A DNA stretch of 64,000 nucleotides from Mesorhizobium kowhaii (GTDB taxonomy: Bacteria; Pseudomonadota; Alphaproteobacteria; Rhizobiales; Rhizobiaceae): positions 213,264 to 277,263 of the forward strand of contig NZ_MZXV01000040.1 of NCBI RefSeq assembly GCF_003253745.1. The letters run 5' to 3'. Made by a program: the position numbers and the translations under genes. Numbering within the stretch: position 1 is the first letter of the stretch; the number at the start of each line of letters is the position of its first letter. The notes under the pieces were generated by a model. The model did not search any database, had not been told where the DNA came from, and worked only from the letters and a program-made list of their open reading frames with translations. Of this stretch, positions 24,860 through 33,299 are shown piece after piece.

Positions 24860-25309
24860 GTGAAGCGGCCGGATTTCATGGCGCTGGCGCTGAAAGAGGC
24901 TGAAGGCGCCGCCTTGCGCGGCGAAGTGCCGGTCGGCGCCGTGATCGCCAGGGGCGGCACGGTCGTTGCCAGCGCTGGTAACCGCACCCGCGAGCTTGCC
25001 GATCCGACGGCGCACGCCGAGATGCTGGTCATCCGCGAGGCCTGCCGCAAACTCTCGAGCGAGCGGCTCACCGGCCATGATCTCTATGTGACGCTGGAAC
25101 CTTGCGCCATGTGCGCCGGCGCCATTTCCTTCGCCCGGCTGCGCCGGCTCTATTTCGGCGCCGCCGACGACAAGGGCGGCGCGGTGATCAATGGCGCGCG
25201 CTTCTTCGCCTCGCCGACCTGCCACCACGCGCCCGATATCTATCCGGGCATGGGCGAGACCGAAGCGGCCCTGCTGCTCAAAGGATTTTTCCGGGAGCGG
25301 CGCGACTGA
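24860..25309 (+). CDS. tadA: tRNA-specific adenosine deaminase
   Basis: TadA converts A34 to inosine in the wobble position of tRNA-Arg(ACG). About 149 residues, the usual size. The zinc and catalytic motifs are HAEMLVIREA (HAE) and TLEPCAMCAGAI (PCxxC). The start is uncertain: GTG 24860 (VKRPDFMALALKEAE) matches relatives best; ATG 24878 is the alternative. The frame remains open back to 24695, but that part lies in a hairpin repeat and is not coding. A short hairpin follows the stop. Confidence 0.92.
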   Translation: MKRPDFMALALKEAEGAALRGEVPVGAVIARGGTVVASAGNRTRELADPTAHAEMLVIREACRKLSSERLTGHDLYVTLEPCAMCAGAISFARLRRLYFGAADDKGGAVINGARFFASPTCHHAPDIYPGMGETEAALLLKGFFRERRD

Positions 25310-25310
25310 C

Positions 25311-25327
25311 CCGGGCGCAGCGCCCGG
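25311..25327. terminator. Short GC hairpin between convergent tadA and lipoprotein genes
   Basis: CCGGGCG (25311-25317) pairs with CGCCCGG (25321-25327) across a 3-nt loop, two bases after the tadA stop. There is no T-tract. It could serve either of the two converging genes. Confidence 0.45.
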
Positions 25328-25358
25328 CAACGCAAAAGCAACGAAGCGTAGCCCGTCT

Positions 25359-26039
25359 TTACAGCGACGGCAGCCAGTCGAACCAGCCGCTGCCCTTCTT
25401 GCCTTCCGCCTCTTTCTTGAGACGGCGTTGCTTCTTGTATTCGTCCTCGCCAAGCTGATCTTGCGGCGCGGTGCTGGCCGCGACGCGATACTGCACCGGC
25501 GGTTCGCTCAGATATTTGCGGGTGTTCGGGTCGCCCTGCTTGCTTTCGGCAAGGCGGCGCTGGATCTCGGCGGCGCGGCCCGTGTCGGAATCGGCTGGAC
25601 TCCAGCGCGGCGGGTGGCTCGAGCCTGAATCCGCCATTGCCTTCTTGATCGATGCCGGATCGGTCTGCACGTCGTCGACGATCTCTGACTGATAAGCCGG
25701 ATCGTTCTGATGGGCGGTCGCGTCGGCGCGCAGGCGGGCGCGGCGCTGCTCCGGCGATTCGGGCCATTCGGCGCTCGCCGTCTCGATGCTGTCCTGCGGC
25801 GCCGGCAGCGCTTCCTTCTGGCCTGGCGCCGGCTTGACCAGCGTCGGACGCGGCTTGTAGTCGATCTGTTCCTTGCGCTTCGGCGCAAACGAAAAGGCGC
25901 TGGAAATATCGCCGGCCAGCTGTTCGCCGGCGGTCTTGTCGGTGCCATAGGTCGGAGAGCCCATGCAGCCGGACAAAGCGAGGCCCGATGCGACAAGCGG
26001 CGCCAGCAGCGCCAGGCGCGCGTTATATCTCTCGGTCAT
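25359..26039 (-). CDS. Hypothetical lipoprotein
   Basis: A 226-residue protein with a lipoprotein signal: hydrophobic stretch LALLAPLVASGLALSGC, lipobox Cys at residue 25. The mature part is polar, low in hydrophobic residues and probably extended: PRPTLVKPAPGQKEALPAPQDSIE, then charged ADSGSSHPP... and a Lys-rich tail EYKKQRRLKKEAEGKKGSGWFDWLPSL. I do not recognise a domain. It is likely membrane-anchored in the periplasm. The start at 26039 gives a normal signal length; a start at 26078 would bury it. It lies downstream of ileS with a hairpin between. Confidence 0.7.
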   Translation of the reverse strand: MTERYNARLALLAPLVASGLALSGCMGSPTYGTDKTAGEQLAGDISSAFSFAPKRKEQIDYKPRPTLVKPAPGQKEALPAPQDSIETASAEWPESPEQRRARLRADATAHQNDPAYQSEIVDDVQTDPASIKKAMADSGSSHPPRWSPADSDTGRAAEIQRRLAESKQGDPNTRKYLSEPPVQYRVAASTAPQDQLGEDEYKKQRRLKKEAEGKKGSGWFDWLPSL

Positions 26040-26189
26040 GCCAAAAAGTCCCACTCTAGACAGCCTCTCGATTGCCACCGGCCTTTATGTCCGGTTCCCC
26101 ATCGTCCAAGCACTTGCGACGGAAATCCGGCGACAATTTGTCTTCCGGAGTTTCGCGTGTTTACCTCAACCACTCGTTAAGGGCAACGC

Positions 26190-26208
26190 GCGGGCGGATT
26201 TCGCCCGC
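26190..26208 (-). terminator. Hairpin downstream of ileS
   Basis: GCGGGCG (26190-26196) pairs with CGCCCGC (26202-26208), 7 bp with a 5-nt loop, about 50 nt beyond the ileS stop. No strong T-tract is visible on the minus strand, so termination here is a suggestion. Confidence 0.4.
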
Positions 26209-26256
26209 CCGGCGTGGCATTTGTGCACCGACAGAGCCTTTCTGATCGCCGGCCTA

Positions 26257-29229
26257 TCAAAGCCGGCCAAGCGCCTTCAACTCGTGCAGCACCGCCGCAT
26301 CGCGCGCCGAAACGTCGGGAAACGCAGCGTCCTGTCCGACATCGGCGGTGTAGCGCCAGGACCGTGCGCATTTCACCAGGCCACGGTCCTCGGCCTTCTC
26401 GACCACCACGGCGACGCCCCTGACGTCGTCGAGCGTGAAGGCACCAGCTGGCGCCTCGCCATGAGCGATGACCAGATCGCTGGTGATCGCCATCTCGGCC
26501 ATGTCGACATCGGATATCGCCGCTTCGAGCGCTGCATCGTTGATGTTGACGACCGGCACCGCTTCCAGCGACGAGCCTATCACCTTCTGAGCACGTGCGA
26601 TCTCCAGCGCACCGGTGACGACGCGTCGCACCTGCCGCACCTTGCGCCACTTTTCCGCCAGCGCTTCGTTCTTCCAGTTCGCCGGGATTTGCGGGAACTG
26701 GTCGAGATGCACCGAGACGGCGTCCGGATGACGGTCGAGCCAGGCTTCTTCCATGGTGAAAGGCAGCATCGGCGCCAGCCATTTCACCAGGCAGTCGAAG
26801 AGATGGCGCACGACCTGCACCGAGGCCCTGCGCTTCACGCTCGACGGCCCGTCACAGTAGAGGGCATCCTTGCGGATGTCGAAATAGAAGGCCGAGAGTT
26901 CCACCACCATGAAATCAAGCAGCGTGCGCGTGATGCGCTTGAATTCGAAAGCGTCGTAGCCCGAGCGCACGACTTCATCCAGCTCGGCCAGCCGGTGCAG
27001 CATCAGCCGCTCCAGCTCCGGCATCTTGTCCAGCGGCACCTCCTCGCCATCGTCATGCGCAAGCGTGCCCAGCATCCAGCGGATGGTGTTGCGCAGCTTG
27101 CGATAGGCGTCGATGTTGGTCTGCAGCACATTCTTGCCGAGCCGCTGGTCTTCCCAGTAGTCGGTCGTCACCACCCACAGGCGCAGGATGTCGGCACCCG
27201 ACTGCTTGATGACGTCCTGCGGCACGACGGTGTTGCCGAGCGACTTCGACATCTTGCGCCCGTCCTCGTCCATGGTGAAGCCATGGGTGACGACGGTGTC
27301 GTAAGGCGCCCTGCCCCTGGTGCCGCAGCTTTCCAGCAGCGAGGAGTGGAACCAGCCGCGATGCTGGTCGGAGCCTTCAAGATAGACGTCGGCCGGCCAT
27401 TTCAGGTCAGGACGATCCTCCAGCGTGAAGGCGTGCGTAGAGCCCGAATCGAACCAGACGTCGAGGATGTCCATCACCTGCTTCCACTTGGATGCATCGT
27501 GATTGCCAAGGAAACGCTCCTTGGCGCCGGCGGCGAACCAGGCGTCGGCGCCCTCCTGCTCGAAGGCGTCCATGATGCGCTGGTTGACCGCCTCGTCCTT
27601 CAGCACATTGCCGTCGGCATCAGCGAAGACGGCGATCGGCACGCCCCAGGCGCGCTGGCGCGACAGCACCCAATCGGGGCGCTCCTCGATCATGGCGCGG
27701 ATGCGGTTCTGGCCGGCGGCGGGCACGAAACGGGTGTCGTCGATCGCCCTCAGCGCGCGGCTGCGCAACGTCGAGCCGTCGCCGAGGTCCTTGTCCATAT
27801 AGACAAACCACTGCGGCGTGTTGCGGAAGATGATCGGTTTTTTGGATCGCCACGAATGCGGATAGCTGTGCTTCAGCCGGCCACGCGCAAACAGCGCGTT
27901 GCGCTTGATCAGCTCATCGATGACCGCCTGGTTGGCGTTGCCCTTCTTGCCATTGTCGTCGATGACGCGTGCGGCTCCGTCCTCGCGGTCCGGGCCAAAA
28001 CCCGGCGCGTCCTTGGTGAAGAAGCCGCCATCGTCGACGGCGAACGGAATGGCGCTGTCGATGCCGCGCGCGCGCAGATCCGCCGCGGCATCCATCCAGG
28101 CGTCAAAGTCCTCGCGGCCGTGGCCGGGCGCGGTGTGGACGAAGCCGGTGCCGGCGTCGTCGGTGACATGGTCGCCGGCGAGCATGGGCACGGGGAACTC
28201 ATAGCCGCCGCCAAAACCCTTGAACGGGTGCGAAAGCGTAAGACTTCCAAGCTCTTGCGCCGAAACACTGCGAAGCCGATCCAAGGTGACCTTGGCCTTG
28301 GCAGCGGACTCGTCGGCCAGCGCGTCGGCGAAGATCAGCTTTTCGCCCGGCTGTGGGCCGAACGCATTCTCGGCCGCCGTGACCTCGTAGAGGCCATAGC
28401 TGATGCGTGGCGAATAGTTGACGGCGCGGTTGCCTGGGATCGTCCATGGCGTCGTCGTCCAGATGACGACGTGGGCCTGCAACAGATCCAGCGTCCCCTC
28501 TGTCAGTTTGGTCGCGCCATCATCGACAGGCCGGACCAGGCTGACGACGGGAAACTTCACCCAAATCGTGTCGGACTCGTAATCCTGGTACTCTACCTCG
28601 GCCTCGGCAAGTGCCGTGCGTTCGACCACACTCCACATCACCGGCTTGGAGCCGCGATAGAGCTGGCCCGACATGGCAAACTTCAGCAGTTCGCCGGCGA
28701 TGCGTGACTCGGCATGGAAAGCCATCGTCGTATAAGGATTCTTGAAGTCGCCGATGACGCCGAGCCGCTGGAACTCGCCGCCCTGCACCGTGATCCAGTG
28801 CGCGGCGAACTCGCGGCATTCCCGGCGGAACTCGTTGACCGGAACCTCGTCCTTGTTCTTGCCCTTGGCGCGATACTGCTCCTCGATCTTCCATTCGATC
28901 GGCAGGCCATGGCAGTCCCAGCCTGGCACGTAGTTCGAGTCATAGCCGCGCATCTGGAACGAGCGGGTGATGACGTCCTTGAGGATCTTGTTCAGCGCAT
29001 GGCCGATATGGATATTGCCGTTGGCGTAGGGCGGACCGTCATGCAGCACGTATTTGGTGCGGCCGGCCGCGCTCTCGCGCAGCTTGCGGTAGAGATCCAT
29101 GTCCTGCCAGCGCTGGACCAGCAGCGGCTCCTTTTCGGGCAAGCCGGCGCGCATCGGGAAATCCGTCTGCGGCAAATAAAGCGTCTTGGAATAGTCGATT
29201 GTTGAATTACTGGGCGTTTCGTCGGTCAT
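26257..29229 (-). CDS. ileS: Isoleucyl-tRNA synthetase
   Basis: A 990-residue class-I synthetase charging tRNA-Ile. HIGH-type motif PYANGNIHIGHALNK near residue 68, the editing domain with TTTPWTIPGNRAV, WDCHGLPIEW, and KMSKS in DEDGRKMSKSLGNTV. The C-terminal end has CARSWRYTADVGQDAAFPDVSARDAAVLHEL: only one of the usual four zinc cysteines remains, so the zinc finger seen in E. coli is reduced. I believe this is normal for Rhizobiales. A repeat copy lies 60 nt upstream of the start. Confidence 0.97.
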   Translation of the reverse strand: MTDETPSNSTIDYSKTLYLPQTDFPMRAGLPEKEPLLVQRWQDMDLYRKLRESAAGRTKYVLHDGPPYANGNIHIGHALNKILKDVITRSFQMRGYDSNYVPGWDCHGLPIEWKIEEQYRAKGKNKDEVPVNEFRRECREFAAHWITVQGGEFQRLGVIGDFKNPYTTMAFHAESRIAGELLKFAMSGQLYRGSKPVMWSVVERTALAEAEVEYQDYESDTIWVKFPVVSLVRPVDDGATKLTEGTLDLLQAHVVIWTTTPWTIPGNRAVNYSPRISYGLYEVTAAENAFGPQPGEKLIFADALADESAAKAKVTLDRLRSVSAQELGSLTLSHPFKGFGGGYEFPVPMLAGDHVTDDAGTGFVHTAPGHGREDFDAWMDAAADLRARGIDSAIPFAVDDGGFFTKDAPGFGPDREDGAARVIDDNGKKGNANQAVIDELIKRNALFARGRLKHSYPHSWRSKKPIIFRNTPQWFVYMDKDLGDGSTLRSRALRAIDDTRFVPAAGQNRIRAMIEERPDWVLSRQRAWGVPIAVFADADGNVLKDEAVNQRIMDAFEQEGADAWFAAGAKERFLGNHDASKWKQVMDILDVWFDSGSTHAFTLEDRPDLKWPADVYLEGSDQHRGWFHSSLLESCGTRGRAPYDTVVTHGFTMDEDGRKMSKSLGNTVVPQDVIKQSGADILRLWVVTTDYWEDQRLGKNVLQTNIDAYRKLRNTIRWMLGTLAHDDGEEVPLDKMPELERLMLHRLAELDEVVRSGYDAFEFKRITRTLLDFMVVELSAFYFDIRKDALYCDGPSSVKRRASVQVVRHLFDCLVKWLAPMLPFTMEEAWLDRHPDAVSVHLDQFPQIPANWKNEALAEKWRKVRQVRRVVTGALEIARAQKVIGSSLEAVPVVNINDAALEAAISDVDMAEMAITSDLVIAHGEAPAGAFTLDDVRGVAVVVEKAEDRGLVKCARSWRYTADVGQDAAFPDVSARDAAVLHELKALGRL

Positions 29230-29287
29230 TGGTCTGCCATGTGCATGCCCGGCGGCGAAGGGCTCGGGCGTTGAAGTCTTTGCTTTG

Positions 29288-29335
29288 ACGCATATCGATT
29301 TCCCAAAACCGAAGCCACTTTTGGGCGAAATGCGT
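29288..29335. repeat. Intergenic hairpin repeat, copy B (hairpin 2 only)
   Basis: Outer arms ACGCAT (29288-29293) and ATGCGT (29330-29335), inner arms CCCAAAA (29302-29308) and TTTTGGG (29319-29325). It is preceded by GTCTTTGCTTTG, close to the spacer of copy D. It lies in the ileS-MipA gap upstream of ileS. Confidence 0.7.
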
Positions 29336-29520
29336 TGATGATCTGGAAAAAGCGCGAGAGGCCGCGCGCAAGATTCCCGGCGGCTCCGGCGACCCTCAGG
29401 CCGCCCGGAACACCGGGCCGGTAATTCGTATCGTCAGCGCGTGAAGGCGCGAAAAGCTCGTCATCGGTGGGCTTTTAGCGGAGATAGGCGCAGGAATAAA
29501 GTGTCTCTCGTTCGATTCGA

Positions 29521-30327
29521 TTACATCGTAAAATCGAAGCGGTAGGTGGTCGACACGCCGATCATGAACTGATTGCGGTCGCCGCGTTCCCTGACCAGGC
29601 TGGAATCGGCCGCCGGTCCCATCAGGCGCGAATATTCACCGAACAGGCTGGCGGTCATCGGCTCCGTCACCTTCCAGGTTATGGCGCCACCGAGGCCGGT
29701 CGATTTCAGCCCGCCGCCGGGATGATATTCGCTGAGGCCAGAGGCGACGGCCTCCTGCGCGTCGACGCCATAATAGGCGTCGAAATACTTGGCCGAGGCG
29801 AACGACACACGCGGTCCGCCCGAAATCCTGATTGTTGGCGTCACATCGTAGAAGGCGTCAGCGGCGATATCGGCGACAAAGCCGTTATGGGCGCGAATGC
29901 CGTGGCGCAGTTCGGCGCGGGCGCGCAGCCAATCGGTCGGATAGAATTCGAAGAAGCCGCCGACCTCGCCACCCCAGCGAACCGGATCGAGGCCCTTCAG
30001 TTCATCGGCATTGTCGTCGTCACGGGAAAACAGGAACTTGCCGGTCAGACCGGCGCGAACGCCGCCATCGTCGATCAGCGCCAGCGAGATGTTGTCGTTG
30101 CGTGAGGTGAAGCGGGCCGCCGGTCCTGCCTTGCCCAGCGAGATGATCGGCGAGGCGCTGAGCAGGTATTTCTTGCCGCCCTCGAAATTCGGCGCGATCA
30201 TGCCGGTGGCGCCAACGGTCAGATACCAGTCGCCGGACAGCCAGCTGCCCTCGCCCGCATTGGCAGCGCCCGCGCCACCCAGCACCGCAGCGGCCAACAC
30301 CACAGAGATTTTTCCGACCGGACTCAT
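29521..30327 (-). CDS. MipA/OmpV family outer-membrane protein
   Basis: A 268-residue protein with a signal peptide (MSPVGKISVVLAAAVLGGAGAANA|GEG). The mature part reads as a beta-barrel: alternating strands such as WYLTVGATGMIAPNFEGGKKYLLSASPIISLG, and a C-terminal strand NQFMIGVSTTYRFDFTM. The pattern matches MipA/OmpV, an outer-membrane family linked in some bacteria to peptidoglycan-enzyme scaffolding. The start at 30327 is chosen because the signal peptide begins there; the frame is open to 30567. It is divergent from the HdeD-like gene. Exact function unknown. Confidence 0.85.
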   Translation of the reverse strand: MSPVGKISVVLAAAVLGGAGAANAGEGSWLSGDWYLTVGATGMIAPNFEGGKKYLLSASPIISLGKAGPAARFTSRNDNISLALIDDGGVRAGLTGKFLFSRDDDNADELKGLDPVRWGGEVGGFFEFYPTDWLRARAELRHGIRAHNGFVADIAADAFYDVTPTIRISGGPRVSFASAKYFDAYYGVDAQEAVASGLSEYHPGGGLKSTGLGGAITWKVTEPMTASLFGEYSRLMGPAADSSLVRERGDRNQFMIGVSTTYRFDFTM

Positions 30328-30500
30328 GGCCACTCCACTAACACAACGCACACGGTTTACCGATGAAAGCTTTGGCCGTCGTTTGGTAAAATTTGATTTA
30401 AACGCGAGACATCCGATCGCGGTTTGCGGCGATCCCGCCATCGGCTGGACGTTGGCAGGCGCCGGGACTAACCTCCAGGGCGCAGTATCCCGCGAGCCCG

Positions 30501-31070
30501 ATGGAGATGGCGACAATGACCCTGCATGGCGACACCTTGAAAACCGCGATCGAACAGACACGGACAAAATGGGGATGGTTCGTCGCGCTCGGCGTGCTGC
30601 TGCTCATCTTCGGCGGCATTGCCTTCGGCAATCTGTTCATCGCCACCGTGGCTTCGGTCTATGTCGTGGGATGGCTGATGCTGATGGCCGGCGTCATCGA
30701 GATCGTGCATGCCTTCGGCGTCAAGACCTGGAGCCGCTTCTTCTACTGGCTGCTCAGCGGGCTGCTCTATGCCATTGCCGGATTTTTCGCCTTCGACAAT
30801 CCGCTGCTTGCTTCGGCGGTGTTGACGTTCCTGCTTGCGATCGCGCTTGTCGCTTCCGGGGTGCTCCGGGCCTGGGTCGGCTACAGCCACAGGCCGGAAC
30901 GCGGCTGGGGCTGGATCGTCGCGGCCGGTGTGATCAGCGCGCTTGCCGGCCTGATCATCGCCATGGGCTGGCCGGTCAACAGCCTGTGGGTGCTGGGGCT
31001 CTTTCTGGCCATCGACCTGATCTTCCAGGGTTGGACCTTCATCGCCGTCGGCTTGGCACTGAAAAAGTAG
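30501..31070 (+). CDS. HdeD family (DUF308) membrane protein
   Basis: A 189-residue protein with about six hydrophobic helices arranged as three DUF308 repeats (WGWFVALGVLLLIFGGIAFGN, LMLMAGVIEIVHAF, YAIAGFFAFDNPLLASAVLTFLLAIAL). HdeD in E. coli is linked to acid resistance at high cell density; function here is inferred from family only. Start choice: ATG 30501 is first, but GGAG at 30504 suggests ATG 30516 may be used instead. A hairpin repeat follows as likely shared terminator with the converging ribF. Confidence 0.85.
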   Translation: MEMATMTLHGDTLKTAIEQTRTKWGWFVALGVLLLIFGGIAFGNLFIATVASVYVVGWLMLMAGVIEIVHAFGVKTWSRFFYWLLSGLLYAIAGFFAFDNPLLASAVLTFLLAIALVASGVLRAWVGYSHRPERGWGWIVAAGVISALAGLIIAMGWPVNSLWVLGLFLAIDLIFQGWTFIAVGLALKK

Positions 31071-31081
31071 ATTTTTGCCTG

Positions 31082-31128
31082 AGCATGATCTTATCCGAAA
31101 ACCGGTTCCCACTTTTCGGGATCATGCT
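31082..31128. repeat. Intergenic hairpin repeat, copy C, between convergent genes
   Basis: AGCATGATC (31082-31090) pairs with GATCATGCT (31120-31128), with inner arms CCGAAAA (31095-31101) and TTTTCGG (31113-31119). It starts 12 nt after the HdeD-like stop, and its last base is part of the ribF stop codon, so it could terminate both genes. Confidence 0.75.
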
Positions 31129-32114
31129 TAGAACGCCATGGCCGCGTCGAGCACGGAGAGCGGCCTGACGCCTGCAAGCAGCGCGCGCGCTTCGGCTTCA
31201 TCGCGCTTCATCTGCGCGACCAGCGCATCGAGCCCTTCGAACTTCACCTCCGGGCGCAGGAAACCGAAGAAGGAAACCTGGCAGACCTCGCCATAAAGGT
31301 CGCCTGAGAAATCAAAGACGAAGGTTTCCAGCAGCGGCGCTCCATTGTCGTCGACGGTCGGGCGGCGGCCGAAGCTGGCGACGCCGTCGTGAAGCGTGCC
31401 GTCGGCGCGACGAAAGCGGACGGCATAGATACCCTCCTTGAGCGCAGCTTCCGCGGAAAGCCTCATATTCGCGGTTGGAAAGCCAAGCGTGCGGCCGAGC
31501 TGCTGGCCGCCCATCACCTCGCTTTCGACGGTGAAGCGATAGCCGAGCAGTCCGGCGGCCTCGGCCACCGCGCCCTCGCTCAGCAAGCCGCGGATGCGGC
31601 TCGACGATACCACCTCGGCGCCCTCGTCACGAAAGGCGTCGACGAGCGTGACGCCGAAGCCATGACGCTCGCCGGCCGCCATCAGGTAGGCCGGGCCGCC
31701 CTGACGGTCCTTGCCGAAATGGAAATCGAACCCGGTCACGGCGTGGGTAATGCCAAGGTTCTTTTCCAGCACATCGGTCACGAATGCTTCCGCCGACAGC
31801 GAGGCGAAGTCGCGCGTGAACGGCTGCTCGACGAGCGCGGCAAACCCCAGCAACGACAGGAGCCGCGCCTTCATCGGCGGCGGCGTCAGCACGAACAACG
31901 GCATGTCAGGCCTGAAGACCTTGCGCGGATGCGGTTCGAATGTCAGCACCAATGCTGGTACTCCGCGCCGCCCGGCCTCGGCCAGGGCTCGCTCGAGCAC
32001 CGTCTGATGGCCGCGATGGACACCGTCGAAATTGCCGATCGCCACCACGCCGCCACGCAAATCGGCGGGCAGCGGCGCGGTTGCCAAAATGTGCTGGAAG
32101 GCCGCCATCGTCAC
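31128..32114 (-). CDS. ribF: Bifunctional riboflavin kinase / FAD synthetase
   Basis: RibF phosphorylates riboflavin to FMN and adenylylates it to FAD. The 328 residues include the nucleotidyltransferase motif VVAIGNFDGVHRGHQ (about 23-37), the second site SSSRIRGLLSEG, and the flavokinase part LGRTLGFPTANMRLSAEAALKEGIYAVRF (about 205-235). The start lies directly after the HAD-gene stop, so the two are likely one operon. The stop codon is shared with the edge of a hairpin repeat. Confidence 0.96.
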   Translation of the reverse strand: MTMAAFQHILATAPLPADLRGGVVAIGNFDGVHRGHQTVLERALAEAGRRGVPALVLTFEPHPRKVFRPDMPLFVLTPPPMKARLLSLLGFAALVEQPFTRDFASLSAEAFVTDVLEKNLGITHAVTGFDFHFGKDRQGGPAYLMAAGERHGFGVTLVDAFRDEGAEVVSSSRIRGLLSEGAVAEAAGLLGYRFTVESEVMGGQQLGRTLGFPTANMRLSAEAALKEGIYAVRFRRADGTLHDGVASFGRRPTVDDNGAPLLETFVFDFSGDLYGEVCQVSFFGFLRPEVKFEGLDALVAQMKRDEAEARALLAGVRPLSVLDAAMAF

Positions 32115-32975
32115 CTACCGCAGTCTGGGAATGACAGCCACCGGACGATACCCATGCTTTTCCAGGAAGGTCGCCAGCCTTGCCGGATCCGGTTGCAATG
32201 CATCGCCATAATCGCGTGCATGGATGCCGCCGGACACATAGAGAACGTCGAAACCATTGTCGACCGCGCCCTTCACGTCGGTCATCATGCCGTCGCCGAT
32301 GGCCAACACCTGCGAACGCTCGAGCGGCCGGCCAAGAAGCTCCACAACCTCCTTCATCGCGACGTTATAGACCGGCGCGTAAGGTTTTCCGGCGATCAAT
32401 GTGCGGCCGCCGAGCTGGGCATAGTCGCGTGCCAGCGCGCCGGCACACCAGATGATGCGCTCGCCGCGCTCGACCACGATATCGGGATTTGCACAGATGA
32501 AGGGCAGGTTCCTGGCGCGCAACCGCCGCAGAAGCTCCGTGTAGTCCTCGGGCTTCTCGACCTCGTCATCGAACAGACCGGTGCAGACGACGCCGGACGC
32601 CTCGAATTCCTCGACAAGCTCGACGTCGAGACCGTCATAGAGCGTGAAATCGCGGTCGGCGCCAATATGGAAGATTTTTCGGGGGCCCTCGGCGATCAGG
32701 TCGCGGGTCACGTCGCCTGATGTGACGACACGGTCGTAGGCTGATGGTGGCACGCCGATCGCGTTCATCTGCGCCACCACATCGGCACTTCTGCGCGGCG
32801 AATTGGTGATCAGGACAACGGGGATTGCTGCCCCTCGAGCCCTCGCCAGCGCCAAGGCTGCGACAGGAAAGTGCCTCTCGCCATTGTGCACCACACCCCA
32901 GACATCGCACAGGATTGCCGAATAAGCCTTCGACACGTCTTCGAGCGAGCCGATGATTTCAGGCGAAGCCGCCAT
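32115..32975 (-). CDS. HAD-superfamily hydrolase (TIGR01459 / NagD-like)
   Basis: A 286-residue HAD phosphatase of the class-IIA group that includes NagD. Motif I is ILCDVWGVVHNGERHFP, motif II VVLITNSPRRS, the Lys region LIAGKPYAPVYN, and motif IV IGDGMMTDVKGAVDNGFD. Class-IIA enzymes act on nucleotide or sugar phosphates; the substrate is unknown. The start at 32975 is chosen because GAAGGAA lies 8 nt upstream; two further ATGs (32993, 33008) lack such a site. Coupled to ribF (stop and start adjoin). Confidence 0.85.
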   Translation of the reverse strand: MAASPEIIGSLEDVSKAYSAILCDVWGVVHNGERHFPVAALALARARGAAIPVVLITNSPRRSADVVAQMNAIGVPPSAYDRVVTSGDVTRDLIAEGPRKIFHIGADRDFTLYDGLDVELVEEFEASGVVCTGLFDDEVEKPEDYTELLRRLRARNLPFICANPDIVVERGERIIWCAGALARDYAQLGGRTLIAGKPYAPVYNVAMKEVVELLGRPLERSQVLAIGDGMMTDVKGAVDNGFDVLYVSGGIHARDYGDALQPDPARLATFLEKHGYRPVAVIPRLR

Positions 32976-33299
32976 GCCGTTTCCTTCAGTCATGATCATT
33001 GCGAGCACCGCGGCCGACGGTTCGCCGCAGCCGGTTCGGATTAGCCGAACCGCCCCGACCTGTCACCAGCTTTCGCCCGGACGCCTGCGTATCATCAGTT
33101 GATCGGCCTTTTTGCCAACGCGAGATGTCCACAGGCCCGTGAGGTGATCCACATCGGATGATGAGCAAGGTTGCCGGATTGGTTAGCGGTTGGTGAAGCG
33201 CGGACCAAGCAATCGAGCGGTTTCCCAAACCCGTCCTTCAGCGTTTTGTGGAAAGTTGACGCCTGGTCAAGAATCCGCCGGCGGGGGCCGCAGCAATAC
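32976..33299. other. Intergenic region between the HAD gene and the vWA Tad-like gene
   Basis: About 324 bp between divergent genes. It presumably carries both promoters, but I see no clear -35/-10 pair, operator or repeat beyond a weak TTGAC/GTCAA inverted pair near 33256-33270. A frame continuous with the downstream gene is open back to 33171 but lacks protein-like composition. Confidence 0.4.

Noticed and set aside
25963..28707. Long open frame on the plus strand (914 codons)
   Set aside because: It lies antisense to ileS, which has full synthetase motifs. Long antisense frames are common in GC-rich DNA, and its translation has no domain-like pattern.
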